Positions 9,194-17,179 of a DNA stretch of 64,000 bases are shown in pieces; position 1 is the first letter of the stretch; each line of letters starts with the position of its first letter. Where the stretch lies: assembly GCF_028898845.1 (NCBI RefSeq), contig NZ_CP118574.1:1240001-1304000 (forward strand). The letters are read 5' to 3'. The notes below the pieces were generated by a model. The model ran no database searches. It saw nothing but the letters and a program-made list of their open reading frames with translations, and was not told the origin of the DNA. This stretch comes from Streptomyces sp. WZ-12. Its GTDB lineage: Bacteria; Actinomycetota; Actinomycetes; Streptomycetales; Streptomycetaceae. Position numbers and translations under genes: made by a program.

Positions 9194-11038
9194 TCAGGCC
9201 GCGCCGTGCTCCTTGCGGCGCCGGAGGGCGAAGAAGGTGCCGGTGGCGCCGGCCGCGACCGCGGCCGCGGCGATCCCGACGGGCAGCACGGGGAAGCCGG
9301 AACCGCCGTCCACGGCCGCGGTGTTCTGCATCGCCGGGCCGGGCGTGATGCTGGTGTGGACCGGCTTGACCGGGCGGATCGGGCCGACGGACTTGACCGA
9401 GCCGTCGGAGTTGAGCAGCACCTGCTTGCCGTTGGGGTGCCGGAAGTCGAACATCCCGCTCAGCGCGCCGGCGCGGGCGTCGAAGGAGGCGTCACCGATC
9501 CGGCCGAGGTGCCAGTTGTCCTCGACGAACCTGATGATCGAGGTCTGCTCGGTGGCGGTGTGGTCGATGTGGTTGGTCTTGCTGTACGGGGAGATGACGA
9601 GCAGCGGCTGGCGGGTGCCCGGGCCGCAGCGGTCCTGGTAGCCGCCGGCGGGCGCCGGGCCCGACTGGCAGGCCGGGCCGTCGGTGGACTTGCCGTTGGA
9701 CCCGGTGGCGGTGTCCTTGGAGCCGTTGGTGGGCTTGGCGAAGACGTGGTCGTACCAGCCGTCGGAGTCGTCGTAGGCGACGACGACGGCGGTGTCCTTC
9801 CACTGCGGCGCCTGCTGGATGCGGTTGATCTGGTCGACGAGGAAGTGCTGTTCGTCGATCGGGTCGGAGTTGCCGGCGTGGCCGTCCTGGTAGGCGGGGG
9901 CCTTGAGGAAGCTGACGGCCGGCAGCTTGCCGGCGCGCAGCGCGGCGTCGAAGTCGGTCAGGTCGTAGTTGTGGTTGGCCGGTCCGGCGTGGCCGACCTC
10001 GTCGACGCTCTTGGGCGGCAGGTGGTGCGGGTTGGCCGTGGACTTGTAGTACTGGAACGGGGCGTGGTGCGGGCTGTAGTCGACGACCGCCGCTCCCCCG
10101 ACGTTGGCGTGGGTGGTGCCGCCGCACTTGGCGAAGTGGCCCTGCTTGCCGTCCCAGGGGGTGCTGGGACGGAAGCCGCCCTGGAACCAACCCCAGCTCA
10201 CGTTGCGGGAGTTGAGCAGGTCGCCGATGTTGCGGCCCTGCATGGCGGCGAGCGCGTTCTTGCCGGTGTGGTCCTTGCTGGAGCAGTCGTCGTAGGCCGG
10301 GTCCGGGTCGCTGATCATCGTGCCGACACCCTTGGCGTCGGGCGAGTGGACGACGGAACCGTCCGGCTTGGGCGTCTGCTTGGGGTTCTCGGTGCCCGAG
10401 GTCGGGTCGGTGGAGATCACGCCGTGGGTGTTGCCGGAGGCCAGGTTGATCGCGCCGGGCGAGGAGGGGCCGTAGACCGAGCCGAAGGAGTGGTCGTTGA
10501 GGGCGTAGTGCTGGGCGTAGTTCCACAGGCCGGTGACGGTGTTGCCGTCGTAGTAGTCCATCACCAGTCCGGGCTCGCCGAAGAGGCCGCCGGAGCACTT
10601 GCCGGAGTCGGTGTTCTGGACGAACTTGTCGGCCTTGCCGGCGTCGTAGGCGTACTGCTCGGGGCCGTACTCGTGGTTCTGGTCGCAGGTCATGGCCTGC
10701 TGCGGGGTGAGCCGCTTGGGGAGGTACTGGTTGGGGTTGTGCTTGAGCAGCCCGGCGGTGCGCAGGTTGTCGACGTCCCGCGGGGTCTTCGGGGAGGGGG
10801 TGAACTTCGTCCCGTCGGCGTTGGTGGCCTGGGGGTAGGTGGCGAAGTAGTGGTCGAACGAGATGTTCTCGTCGAAGAGGACCACCACGTGCTTGATGGG
10901 GGTGGCGGTTCCGGTGGGACCGGGGTGCGGGCCGCCGGCGGCCAGGGCGGGTGCTCCCCCGCCGAGCGCGGCGAGCGCCATGGCTCCGGTGACGGCCCCC
11001 AGGGTCCGTATCGCTCTCGTCTTTCCCCTTTTGGCCAT
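9194..11038 (-). CDS. Secreted phospholipase C-type phosphoesterase
   Basis: A 614-residue secreted enzyme of the phosphoesterase family that includes bacterial phospholipase C and AcpA-type acid phosphatase. It has a signal peptide (about residues 1-34, cleavage after PALA-AGG), the family start HVVVLFDENISFDHYFATYPQ (residues 50-70, metal and active-site region), and later conserved blocks with DDSDGWYDHVF and RQPLLVISPYSK. The C-terminus has one hydrophobic segment and a basic tail (ALRRRKEHGAA), which would anchor it in the membrane; no LPxTG-type sorting motif is seen. Members release phosphate from phospholipids or other phosphoesters outside the cell. Direct repeats upstream hint at phosphate control. 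Confidence 0.9.
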   Translation of the reverse strand: MAKRGKTRAIRTLGAVTGAMALAALGGGAPALAAGGPHPGPTGTATPIKHVVVLFDENISFDHYFATYPQATNADGTKFTPSPKTPRDVDNLRTAGLLKHNPNQYLPKRLTPQQAMTCDQNHEYGPEQYAYDAGKADKFVQNTDSGKCSGGLFGEPGLVMDYYDGNTVTGLWNYAQHYALNDHSFGSVYGPSSPGAINLASGNTHGVISTDPTSGTENPKQTPKPDGSVVHSPDAKGVGTMISDPDPAYDDCSSKDHTGKNALAAMQGRNIGDLLNSRNVSWGWFQGGFRPSTPWDGKQGHFAKCGGTTHANVGGAAVVDYSPHHAPFQYYKSTANPHHLPPKSVDEVGHAGPANHNYDLTDFDAALRAGKLPAVSFLKAPAYQDGHAGNSDPIDEQHFLVDQINRIQQAPQWKDTAVVVAYDDSDGWYDHVFAKPTNGSKDTATGSNGKSTDGPACQSGPAPAGGYQDRCGPGTRQPLLVISPYSKTNHIDHTATEQTSIIRFVEDNWHLGRIGDASFDARAGALSGMFDFRHPNGKQVLLNSDGSVKSVGPIRPVKPVHTSITPGPAMQNTAAVDGGSGFPVLPVGIAAAAVAAGATGTFFALRRRKEHGAA

Positions 11039-11132
11039 CTGGTCCTCATCCTCCGGGCTGTTCGTGGTCGCTGCGTACGGCCGGATGGTGTGCCGGGCGG
11101 GCGGCGGCGGGGCAGAGCCATGATGGCGCGGG

Positions 11133-11184
11133 GGTGAACACCGGGTCAGGTATCCCGGGGCAAACCTTGACCGTGTGTTGACCG
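11133..11184 (-). promoter_or_regulatory. Possible PHO-box-like direct repeats
   Basis: On the minus strand, upstream of the phosphoesterase gene, GGTCA occurs twice 11 bases apart (within 11167-11184, TTGACCGTGTGTTGACCG on the plus strand), and a GTTCACC lies at 11133-11139. The 11-base step and the G(G/T)TCA core agree with PhoP direct-repeat units of Streptomyces, but only the first five positions match well. This is a candidate only. Confidence 0.3.
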
Positions 11185-11254
11185 TTGGCCCGGGCTCCGT
11201 CGGTGCCCCAGTTGTACGCGAGCGGCGGGTGGTTCGCCGGGTGGCGGGGCCGGG

Positions 11255-12607
11255 CTACGGCGCGAGGAGGGCCCGGCCGTACCAGTCGTCGCGGTCCTGT
11301 ACGCCCGGCAGCGCGAAGAAGTAGCCGCCGCCGAACGGCGTGACGTAGTCGACCAGCGGCTCCCCGGCCAGCCGGCGCTGGACGGTCTCGAACTGGCGGG
11401 CCAGGTCCTGTTGGTAGCAGCAGAAGAGCAGGCCCATGTCGAGGTTGCCGTTGGCGTCGGTGCCGCGGTCGTAGTTGTAGGCGCGGCGCAGCAGGCGCTG
11501 GTCGGCGGTGTCGGTGGTGCGGGGGTTGGCCTTGCGGATGTGGCTGTCCAGGGGGATGACGTCGCCCTTGGGGTCACCGGGGTAATCGGGGGCGTCGTGC
11601 TCGTCGTTGCCGTCGAGCGGGGCACCGGTCTCCCGGGCGCGGCCGAACATCCGCTCCTGTTCGGTCAGCGAGACCCGGTCCCAGAACTCCACCAACATCC
11701 GGATCAGCCGGACAACCTGGTAGCTGCCGCCGACCGCCCAGTCCGGCTCACCACCGCCCCTGCCGACCCAGACCAGGTCCCGCATCGCACGGGCCGATCC
11801 GGGGTCGGGGTTGGCGGTGCCGTCCTTGAAGCCGAAGAGGTTGCGGGGGGTGCCGGTGGGCCGGGGCGGGCTGGCGAAGCCGTCCAGCCGCCAACGGACC
11901 TGGAGGGCGCCGCGGGTGTGCCGGGTGAGGTCGCGCAGCGCGTGCAGCACGGTGTCGGTGTCCTCGGCGCAGAGTTGGAGGCTGAGGTCGCCGTGGCACC
12001 AGTCCGCCTGGAGGTCGTCGTCGGGGAAGGTGGGCATGGCGGTCAGCCGGCGGGGGGCGCGGGGGCACAGGCCGAACCGGTCGTCGAAGAGCGAGGAGCC
12101 GACGCCGACGGTCACCGCCAGTGCGCCGGGCGGGAGTTGGGGGCCGAGGATGCCGGAGTCGGCGGGCGGTCCGGTGACGCCGAGCGGCTCGGGGGTGCCG
12201 CCGCCGGTCAGGAAGCGGGCCCGCTCGGTGAGGGTGCGCAGCAGGTCGGCGAGGTCCCGGCGGCCCTCGGTGGTGACGTCGAGGGCGATGAACGCGGTGA
12301 CCCGGCGGGGCGGGGTGAGGACGGCCGCCTGGTGCGGGCCGTGGAACGGGACGGGGGGCGCGGCGCCCAGGAGTTGACCGGCGCCCGGCAGCGGCGGCTG
12401 CGGGACGGGGCCCTCGGCGTGGGGCGCGCGGGCCGATGCGGCGCCGCCGGCGGCGAGTGACGCCCCGCCGGCCACGAGTCCCCCGGCGCCGGCCAGGGCG
12501 GCCCCGCGCAGGAAGCCGCGCCGGCCGACGCCGGAGCGCCGCGCGTCCTGCGTACCGTCGTCGCCGGTGCCGTGGGCTCCGTTGGCACCGTGTCCGGCCT
12601 TGCTCAC
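11255..12607 (-). CDS. efeB: DyP-type heme peroxidase EfeB
   Basis: A 450-residue DyP peroxidase with a Tat signal ([18 protein letters not shown], twin arginine at residues 29-30). The DyP hallmarks are present: GFKDGTANP (distal GxxDG motif) and the proximal heme histidine in SHIRKANPR, then a C-terminal [21 protein letters not shown] block. In EfeUOB systems EfeB works outside the membrane with EfeO to supply iron, and may extract iron from heme. Its GTG start overlaps the efeO stop as GTGA, so it is translationally coupled to efeO. Tat export fits with cofactor insertion before export. Confidence 0.93.
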   Translation of the reverse strand: MSKAGHGANGAHGTGDDGTQDARRSGVGRRGFLRGAALAGAGGLVAGGASLAAGGAASARAPHAEGPVPQPPLPGAGQLLGAAPPVPFHGPHQAAVLTPPRRVTAFIALDVTTEGRRDLADLLRTLTERARFLTGGGTPEPLGVTGPPADSGILGPQLPPGALAVTVGVGSSLFDDRFGLCPRAPRRLTAMPTFPDDDLQADWCHGDLSLQLCAEDTDTVLHALRDLTRHTRGALQVRWRLDGFASPPRPTGTPRNLFGFKDGTANPDPGSARAMRDLVWVGRGGGEPDWAVGGSYQVVRLIRMLVEFWDRVSLTEQERMFGRARETGAPLDGNDEHDAPDYPGDPKGDVIPLDSHIRKANPRTTDTADQRLLRRAYNYDRGTDANGNLDMGLLFCCYQQDLARQFETVQRRLAGEPLVDYVTPFGGGYFFALPGVQDRDDWYGRALLAP

Positions 12608-13812
12608 ACCGTCCTCCGCGGATCGCACAAAGTGGCCACCGGGGCCAGCCGTTCCACCAGGTCGCCCACGGCCGCGTTGGTCCGCTGCCGCTCGGGGCGG
12701 CTGAGGCCGTCCAGCGGGGTCCAGCGGCCTCCGCGCCGGAAGCCGTCGAGGAGCCGCCCGGTGCGGTCCAACGCGGCCTGAAGGTAGGGAAGTTCGGGGT
12801 AGCGCGGGGCGAGCAGGGGGCGCAGCCGGGCGAGCACCGCGCGGGTGCCGTCGAGGTTGGCGCGGGCGGTGGCGAGGTTGCTGCCGCTGCCGTAGTCGGT
12901 GCGGCCGGTCAGCTCGAACTGCGCGGTGTTCTCCAGGATTTCGTGGGCGCGCAGGCCGAGCGCCGCCGGGTCCATCCGGGCCTGGGCCCAGTCGTCGCGC
13001 AGCGCGCGCACCGCGTCGGCGAGCGCGGCGGCCGGCGCCCGCAGCCCGGTGACGGACTCGCCGTGCCACAGGCCGTATTCGAGGCGGTGGAAGCCGGCGA
13101 AGGCGGGGTCGTGGACGCCGCCGGCGAGCCCGGCGGTGGTCCCGTTGATCCTCTTGTCCGCGTCGCCGAACTCCCCGTAGGCGGCGCCCAGTCGCTCGTA
13201 GGTCAGATGGGCGGGCAGCCAGGCGGAGCGGGCCGCGGCCGGGTCGCCGGTGGCGACGGCGGTACGGAGGGCGGCGGTCTGCCGGACGAGGGTGTCGAGG
13301 CCGCCGGCTACCCACTTCTGGTAGTCGAGCGCCGGGCCGATCAGGTCGTGTTGGGTGATCGGCGCCGCGGCCGGACCGTCGCGGCCGGGGCCGACGATGC
13401 GGACGGTGGGGCCGGTGACCGCGCTGGCGTCGTCGGGCAGGCAGGTGAAGGCGTAGGCGCCCGGGCCGAGTCGGACCTGAAGGTGGCGGGTGGTGCCAGG
13501 GCCGATGCCCTCCACCTCGCCGTAGACGGGCCCGCCGCCGGCGCCGCGGAGGTAGCTCTCGGCCGGCTGGCTGGAGCCGTTGTGGAGGTCGAAGACCTGG
13601 AGGCCGGGGTGGGGGTGCCGCCAACCGCGGCCGCAGGCGCCCGGATCGACCTCGACGGTGGTGTGCGGGAGGCCGTCGGCGGCGGCCGTGCCGACGCCGG
13701 GGCCGGCGCCGGTGGTCAGCGCGACCGCGGTCACCGCGCCGGCGATCAACAGCGCGCCGCCAGGGCCCCAGACGCGCGGCGACCGCAGCCGCCGCAGGTC
13801 GGCTCGTGGCAC
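12604..13812 (-). CDS. efeO: EfeO-type iron-uptake protein (cupredoxin plus imelysin/M75)
   Basis: A 402-residue exported protein. It has an N-terminal hydrophobic signal or anchor (about residues 14-40), a cupredoxin-like domain (about 50-150) and a C-terminal M75/imelysin domain with the HxxxE motif (AHLTYERLG) and the [13 protein letters not shown] block. EfeO binds iron outside the membrane and passes it to the permease EfeU. The GTG at 13812 has a strong AGGAGG. It is followed directly by efeB. No EfeU/FTR1-like permease is visible in the window, so the permease gene must be elsewhere or be replaced. Confidence 0.9.
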   Translation of the reverse strand: MPRADLRRLRSPRVWGPGGALLIAGAVTAVALTTGAGPGVGTAAADGLPHTTVEVDPGACGRGWRHPHPGLQVFDLHNGSSQPAESYLRGAGGGPVYGEVEGIGPGTTRHLQVRLGPGAYAFTCLPDDASAVTGPTVRIVGPGRDGPAAAPITQHDLIGPALDYQKWVAGGLDTLVRQTAALRTAVATGDPAAARSAWLPAHLTYERLGAAYGEFGDADKRINGTTAGLAGGVHDPAFAGFHRLEYGLWHGESVTGLRAPAAALADAVRALRDDWAQARMDPAALGLRAHEILENTAQFELTGRTDYGSGSNLATARANLDGTRAVLARLRPLLAPRYPELPYLQAALDRTGRLLDGFRRGGRWTPLDGLSRPERQRTNAAVGDLVERLAPVATLCDPRRTV

Positions 13813-14166
13813 GGGGCCTCCTGGGGCGTTCGGGAGCGGTGGCTGCGGATGGGAGGGCCGGCGGCCGCTCCGCCCCACATGCTAGGCAGCCGCGGCACCC
13901 CCGAACATCCTTCCGGGGGGCCGTAAACCAAGAGTTTCCGCTGCCTTCACCGTCCCGTAGGGCGGCGCGGCCGGGCGGCGGACCGACCGGCTCCGCACGA
14001 CCCACGGCGCGCTCCACTCCGCGCCCCGCGGCGAGGCCCCGCACAAGATCCCGCGCGAGATGCGCCTCACCGGGCAGTGAACCTCGCCCTCCGCATCATC
14101 GTCTACAGTCCTGTAGACACTCGCTGGTCGGGCAACGCGCGCTCCCGCGCGCCGGAAGGGCGGAAC
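13813..14166. other. Divergent promoter region, efeO and COG4705 gene
   Basis: These 354 bases separate the efeO start from the COG4705 membrane-protein start and hold no convincing gene. They carry the efeO SD (AGGAGG) at the left edge and the perfect palindrome at 14101-14118 on the right. No clear iron-box (IdeR/DmdR-type TTAGG) was recognised, so iron control of efeO is not shown by the sequence. Confidence 0.5.
14101..14118. promoter_or_regulatory. Perfect palindrome, TCTACA-N4-TGTAGA operator, copy 1
   Basis: GTCTACAGTCCTGTAGAC has 8-base perfect arms around TC. Its core TCTACA-N4-TGTAGA recurs at 37620-37635 in front of another gene. It lies 49 bases upstream of the COG4705 membrane-protein start. 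TACA/TGTA half-sites recall BlaI/CopY-type repressors, but no such gene is in the window, so the binding protein is unknown. Confidence 0.6.
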
Positions 14167-14988
14167 ATGACGATCGGACAGCCGAACGGCACGGCGGTGG
14201 CGACGCCGGAGGCCACCGGACGGTACCGCGGCGGCACCCCGCTGCGGACCAAGGTCCCCGAAGTCACCGCGCTGTTCTGGGTGGTGAAGATCCTCACCAC
14301 CGGCATGGGCGAGACCGCCTCGGACTACCTGGGCCGGACGCTCGGACCGATACCGGCCGGAGCCCTGGGATTCACCCTGTTCGCCGTCCTGTTGGTGGCG
14401 CAGTTCCGCGCGACCCGCTACCGGGCCGCGCTCTACTGGTCCGCGATCGTCGCGGTGAGCGTCTTCGGGACGATGGCCGCCGACGTCGTCCACGTCATCC
14501 TCGGGGTCCCGTACCTCGTCTCCACGATCGGCTTCGCACTGGCCCTGGCCGCCGTCCTGACCGCCTGGTACGCCAGCGAGGGCACGCTCTCCCTGCACAG
14601 CGTCCGTACCCGCCGCCGGGAGACGTTCTACTGGGCCACCGTGCTGGCCACCTTCGCCCTGGGCACCGCCGTCGGCGACCTCACCGCCGGCACCCTGGAC
14701 CTCGGCTATCTGACCTCGGGCGTCGCCTTCGGCGCGCTCATCCTGCTGCCCGCGCTCGGCGGGCGGTTCCTCGGCCTCCACGCGGTCGCCGCCTTCTGGG
14801 GCGCCTACATCCTGACCCGCCCGCTGGGGGCCTCCTTCGCCGACTGGATGGGCGTCCCGGTCACCCGCGGCGGCCTCGGCTGGGGCACCGGGCCGGTCAC
14901 GCTGGCCCTGACCGTGCCCATCGCCCTGCTCATCGGCTACCTGGCGGTGAGCCGCAAGGACACCCCCGCGGACGCGCGCCACCCCTAG
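14167..14988 (+). CDS. COG4705-like membrane protein
   Basis: A 273-residue protein with about seven transmembrane segments after a soluble start of some 35 residues. The conserved run KVPEVTALFWVVKILTTGMGE, then DYLGRTLGPIP, and the repeat of the same style later (TFYWATVLATFALGTAVGD) match the uncharacterised membrane-anchored protein family COG4705, whose halves look duplicated. The ATG at 14167 has GGAAGG upstream. It has its own promoter with a perfect palindrome, so it is probably regulated by a dedicated repressor. Biochemical function is unknown; some relatives occur near metal-resistance genes, which is only a hint. Confidence 0.75.
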   Translation: MTIGQPNGTAVATPEATGRYRGGTPLRTKVPEVTALFWVVKILTTGMGETASDYLGRTLGPIPAGALGFTLFAVLLVAQFRATRYRAALYWSAIVAVSVFGTMAADVVHVILGVPYLVSTIGFALALAAVLTAWYASEGTLSLHSVRTRRRETFYWATVLATFALGTAVGDLTAGTLDLGYLTSGVAFGALILLPALGGRFLGLHAVAAFWGAYILTRPLGASFADWMGVPVTRGGLGWGTGPVTLALTVPIALLIGYLAVSRKDTPADARHP

Positions 14989-15021
14989 GGCATATCCGCA
15001 CATTCCGTCCCAGGTCCGGCG

Positions 15022-15798
15022 TTAACGGATCCCCACCAGCACGCAACTGTCGCCGAACTGCCAGACGGGGACGACATGTGCGAAGCCGGCCTCGCGCAGC
15101 AGCGCCGCGTGATCGCTCACCGACAGCCCGTTGTCCGCGGCGCCGTCCCCGTCGCCGACGACCGGCGCGCTCAACCGGCGGCGGCGCTCGGCCAGCGGCT
15201 CGGCCAGCTCCGGCTCGGTCGCCACCCCCGCCCACCACGACTCCCAGTCCTCGTGGTCGCCGTCCCGCAGCCGCCGCGCGCGGCACCGGCCGACGTGGGC
15301 GGCGAGCGCACCGGCGACCGCCCCCGCTTGCGGCAGGTGGTCGCCGTTGACGAGCGCGCCACCGGGCCTTAGCAGGGCGGCGAGTTGGGCGTAGGTGCGG
15401 CGCAGCGCGGGCACCGTGAGGTAGTGCAGCGCGGTGGTGGAGACCGCGGCGTCCAGGGGGCGCCCCAGGGACAGCGCCTCGATCCAACCGTCCGCGCCGA
15501 TCACCGCGTCGACGTACCGGGCGGCGGAGGAGTGGTGGGTGCGGGCCAACTCCAGCAGCAGCGGGTCCATGTCGACCCCGATGACCTCGGCGCCGGGCAG
15601 CCGCTCCACGAGCCGGGCGGCCAACGAGCCCGGGCCGCAGCCGAGATCGACGACCAGCGGCCTCCGCCGACCCGTCGTCACATGCTCGACGACGTCGGCG
15701 ATCACCGTGAACCGCTCCTCGCGGTCGATGGCGTAGCGCCGCTGTTGGCGCTCCCAACGCTCCACCCACCACTCCGCGACGGCCATGCTCAGCCCCAT
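15022..15798 (-). CDS. Class I SAM-dependent methyltransferase
   Basis: A 258-residue soluble methyltransferase: motif I VVDLGCGPGSLAARL, an acidic residue ending the next strand (VIGVDMD), and later motifs (DAAVSTTALHYL, LLRPGGALVNGDHLP). The acceptor is unknown. Starts at 15798 or 15786 (MAVAEWW) are both possible. It is separated by 162 bases from the desulfurase-like gene upstream, and that gap carries a perfect 15-base palindrome, so it probably has its own promoter although it could also receive readthrough from the PLP gene cluster. Confidence 0.85.
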   Translation of the reverse strand: MGLSMAVAEWWVERWERQQRRYAIDREERFTVIADVVEHVTTGRRRPLVVDLGCGPGSLAARLVERLPGAEVIGVDMDPLLLELARTHHSSAARYVDAVIGADGWIEALSLGRPLDAAVSTTALHYLTVPALRRTYAQLAALLRPGGALVNGDHLPQAGAVAGALAAHVGRCRARRLRDGDHEDWESWWAGVATEPELAEPLAERRRRLSAPVVGDGDGAADNGLSVSDHAALLREAGFAHVVPVWQFGDSCVLVGIR

Positions 15799-15856
15799 CT
15801 GGACGCACCACCCCTACCGTTTCCCGCGCGCCGCACGATCACCACGAGGCTACAGG

Positions 15857-15871
15857 TGGAAACGGTTTCCA
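15857..15871. promoter_or_regulatory. LacI-type palindrome before the methyltransferase
   Basis: TGGAAACGGTTTCCA is a perfect palindrome of two 7-base arms around a single G, with outer GGCT and AGCC at 15848-15851 and 15874-15877. It lies about 60 bases upstream of the methyltransferase start. The shape resembles LacI/GalR operators. No LacI-family gene is in the window. Confidence 0.5.
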
Positions 15872-15960
15872 TTAGCCATAGGGTCCCCCTTTCACTCCGG
15901 AGGGGCACCGACCGGCGGGGAGCGGACGCACAGCGGTGCGGAACGGACGGGGTTCGGCGG

Positions 15961-17175
15961 TCATGTCAGGGAGGCGAGCACGGCCAGCAACCGGTCGATC
16001 TCCTCGGGGGTGTTGTAGACGTGCAGGCTCACCCGCACCGAGCTGGCGCGCTCCCCCACGCCCGCCTGACAGTGCCCGTCCGTCCGCACCATGAAGCCGT
16101 GGTCGAAGAGGATGAAGCCGAGGTCGCTCGCGCCGATGTCGCGGTGCCGGAACGTGACGATCCCGCAGCGCTGTTGGACCGGCGAGGCGACTGCCAGGCT
16201 GCGTTGGCACCCCACGACCTCGTAGGCGTCGAGATGGCGCAGCCCCTCGGTCAGCCGGGCGGCCAGCGCGACCGTCCAGCGCCCGATCCGTTCGGTGCCC
16301 GCGGCGTCCAACCAGTCCAACGCGGCCGCCAGGCCGGCGATCCCGGTGGTGTTGGGGCTGCCGGACCAGCCGCCGGGGTGCAGCTCCGGGCCGCGGGTCT
16401 GCCGGGCCCAGACCGCACCCGAACCGGGCAGCGCCAGCGCCTTGTGGCCGGAGAACGCCACGAAATCCACGTCGAGTTCGGCGACCGAGACCGGCAGATG
16501 GCCGACGCTCTGCGCGGCGTCCAGGCAGATCGGCACCTCCGGCCCGAGCACCCGGCGCAGCAGGTGGACGTTCATGTTGCCGCCGTAGACGTGGTGGACG
16601 TGGGTGGCGGCCACGAAACGGGTCCGGGGGCCGACCAGTTGGGCCAGTGCCGCCGGATCGTAGTCCCCGGACGAGGTCTGGTACGGCAGCTCCCGCACCC
16701 GGATCCGCACGCCCTGCCGGTCGAGCAGGTGCTGCGCCTCCAGCCACGGTGCGAGGTTGGCCTCGTGGTCGGCGAACGGGACGACGATCTCGTCCCCGTC
16801 GGCGAGGAGTTCGGGCAGCCAGTCCCGGGCGATCATCCGCAGCCCCTCGGTGGTCCCGCTGGTGAAGTGGACCGCCGAGCGCTCCGGGTCCGGGTCGCCG
16901 AGGAAGGTCTTGATCCGGTCGCGGACGCCGGCCACCAGGGCGGTGGAGGCATTGGCCCACGGGTAGGAACCGCGGCCGGCGTTGGCGTTGGCCGTGGTCA
17001 ACTGGGCCTGTACGGCGTCCAGTACGGCCTGCGGCTTCTGCGTGGTGGCGGCGCTGTCCAGGTACGTCAGCTCCGGGTTGCCGGTGACGATGGGGAACTG
17101 GGCACGCAGCCCGCGCTGCCACGGGCCCAACTCCACCAGGGCGGCGTCCGGTCCGTGCGCGGCGATCGGGGCCAT
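15961..17175 (-). CDS. SufS-like aminotransferase class V / cysteine desulfurase
   Basis: A 404-residue PLP enzyme of the class-V aminotransferase fold. Seen: YLDSAATTQKP at residues 38-48, FTSGTTEGLR, the ring-stacking His137 (FADHEAN), the cofactor Asp (ICLDAAQSVGH) and Schiff-base Lys245 (SGHKALALPGSG). Cys369 in VRTDGHCQAG sits where SufS-type desulfurases carry their persulfide cysteine, so desulfurase activity is plausible. It starts 4 bases after the stop of the rhodanese-fused enzyme, clearly in one operon. I infer that it strips sulfur from cysteine and hands it to the rhodanese domain next door; no suf genes adjoin, so a housekeeping Fe-S role is unlikely. Confidence 0.85.
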   Translation of the reverse strand: MAPIAAHGPDAALVELGPWQRGLRAQFPIVTGNPELTYLDSAATTQKPQAVLDAVQAQLTTANANAGRGSYPWANASTALVAGVRDRIKTFLGDPDPERSAVHFTSGTTEGLRMIARDWLPELLADGDEIVVPFADHEANLAPWLEAQHLLDRQGVRIRVRELPYQTSSGDYDPAALAQLVGPRTRFVAATHVHHVYGGNMNVHLLRRVLGPEVPICLDAAQSVGHLPVSVAELDVDFVAFSGHKALALPGSGAVWARQTRGPELHPGGWSGSPNTTGIAGLAAALDWLDAAGTERIGRWTVALAARLTEGLRHLDAYEVVGCQRSLAVASPVQQRCGIVTFRHRDIGASDLGFILFDHGFMVRTDGHCQAGVGERASSVRVSLHVYNTPEEIDRLLAVLASLT

Positions 17176-17179
17176 CGCG

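Noticed and set aside
8894..11137. Long plus-strand open frame antisense to the phosphoesterase gene
   Set aside because: Its translation is a low-complexity Gly/Val/Arg series and the minus strand encodes a clear secreted enzyme. It is a shadow caused by GC-rich third codon positions.
15961..17175. Housekeeping SufS for Fe-S assembly
   Set aside because: No sufB, sufC, sufD or sufU neighbours are present; the gene is in an operon with PLP amino-acid enzymes.
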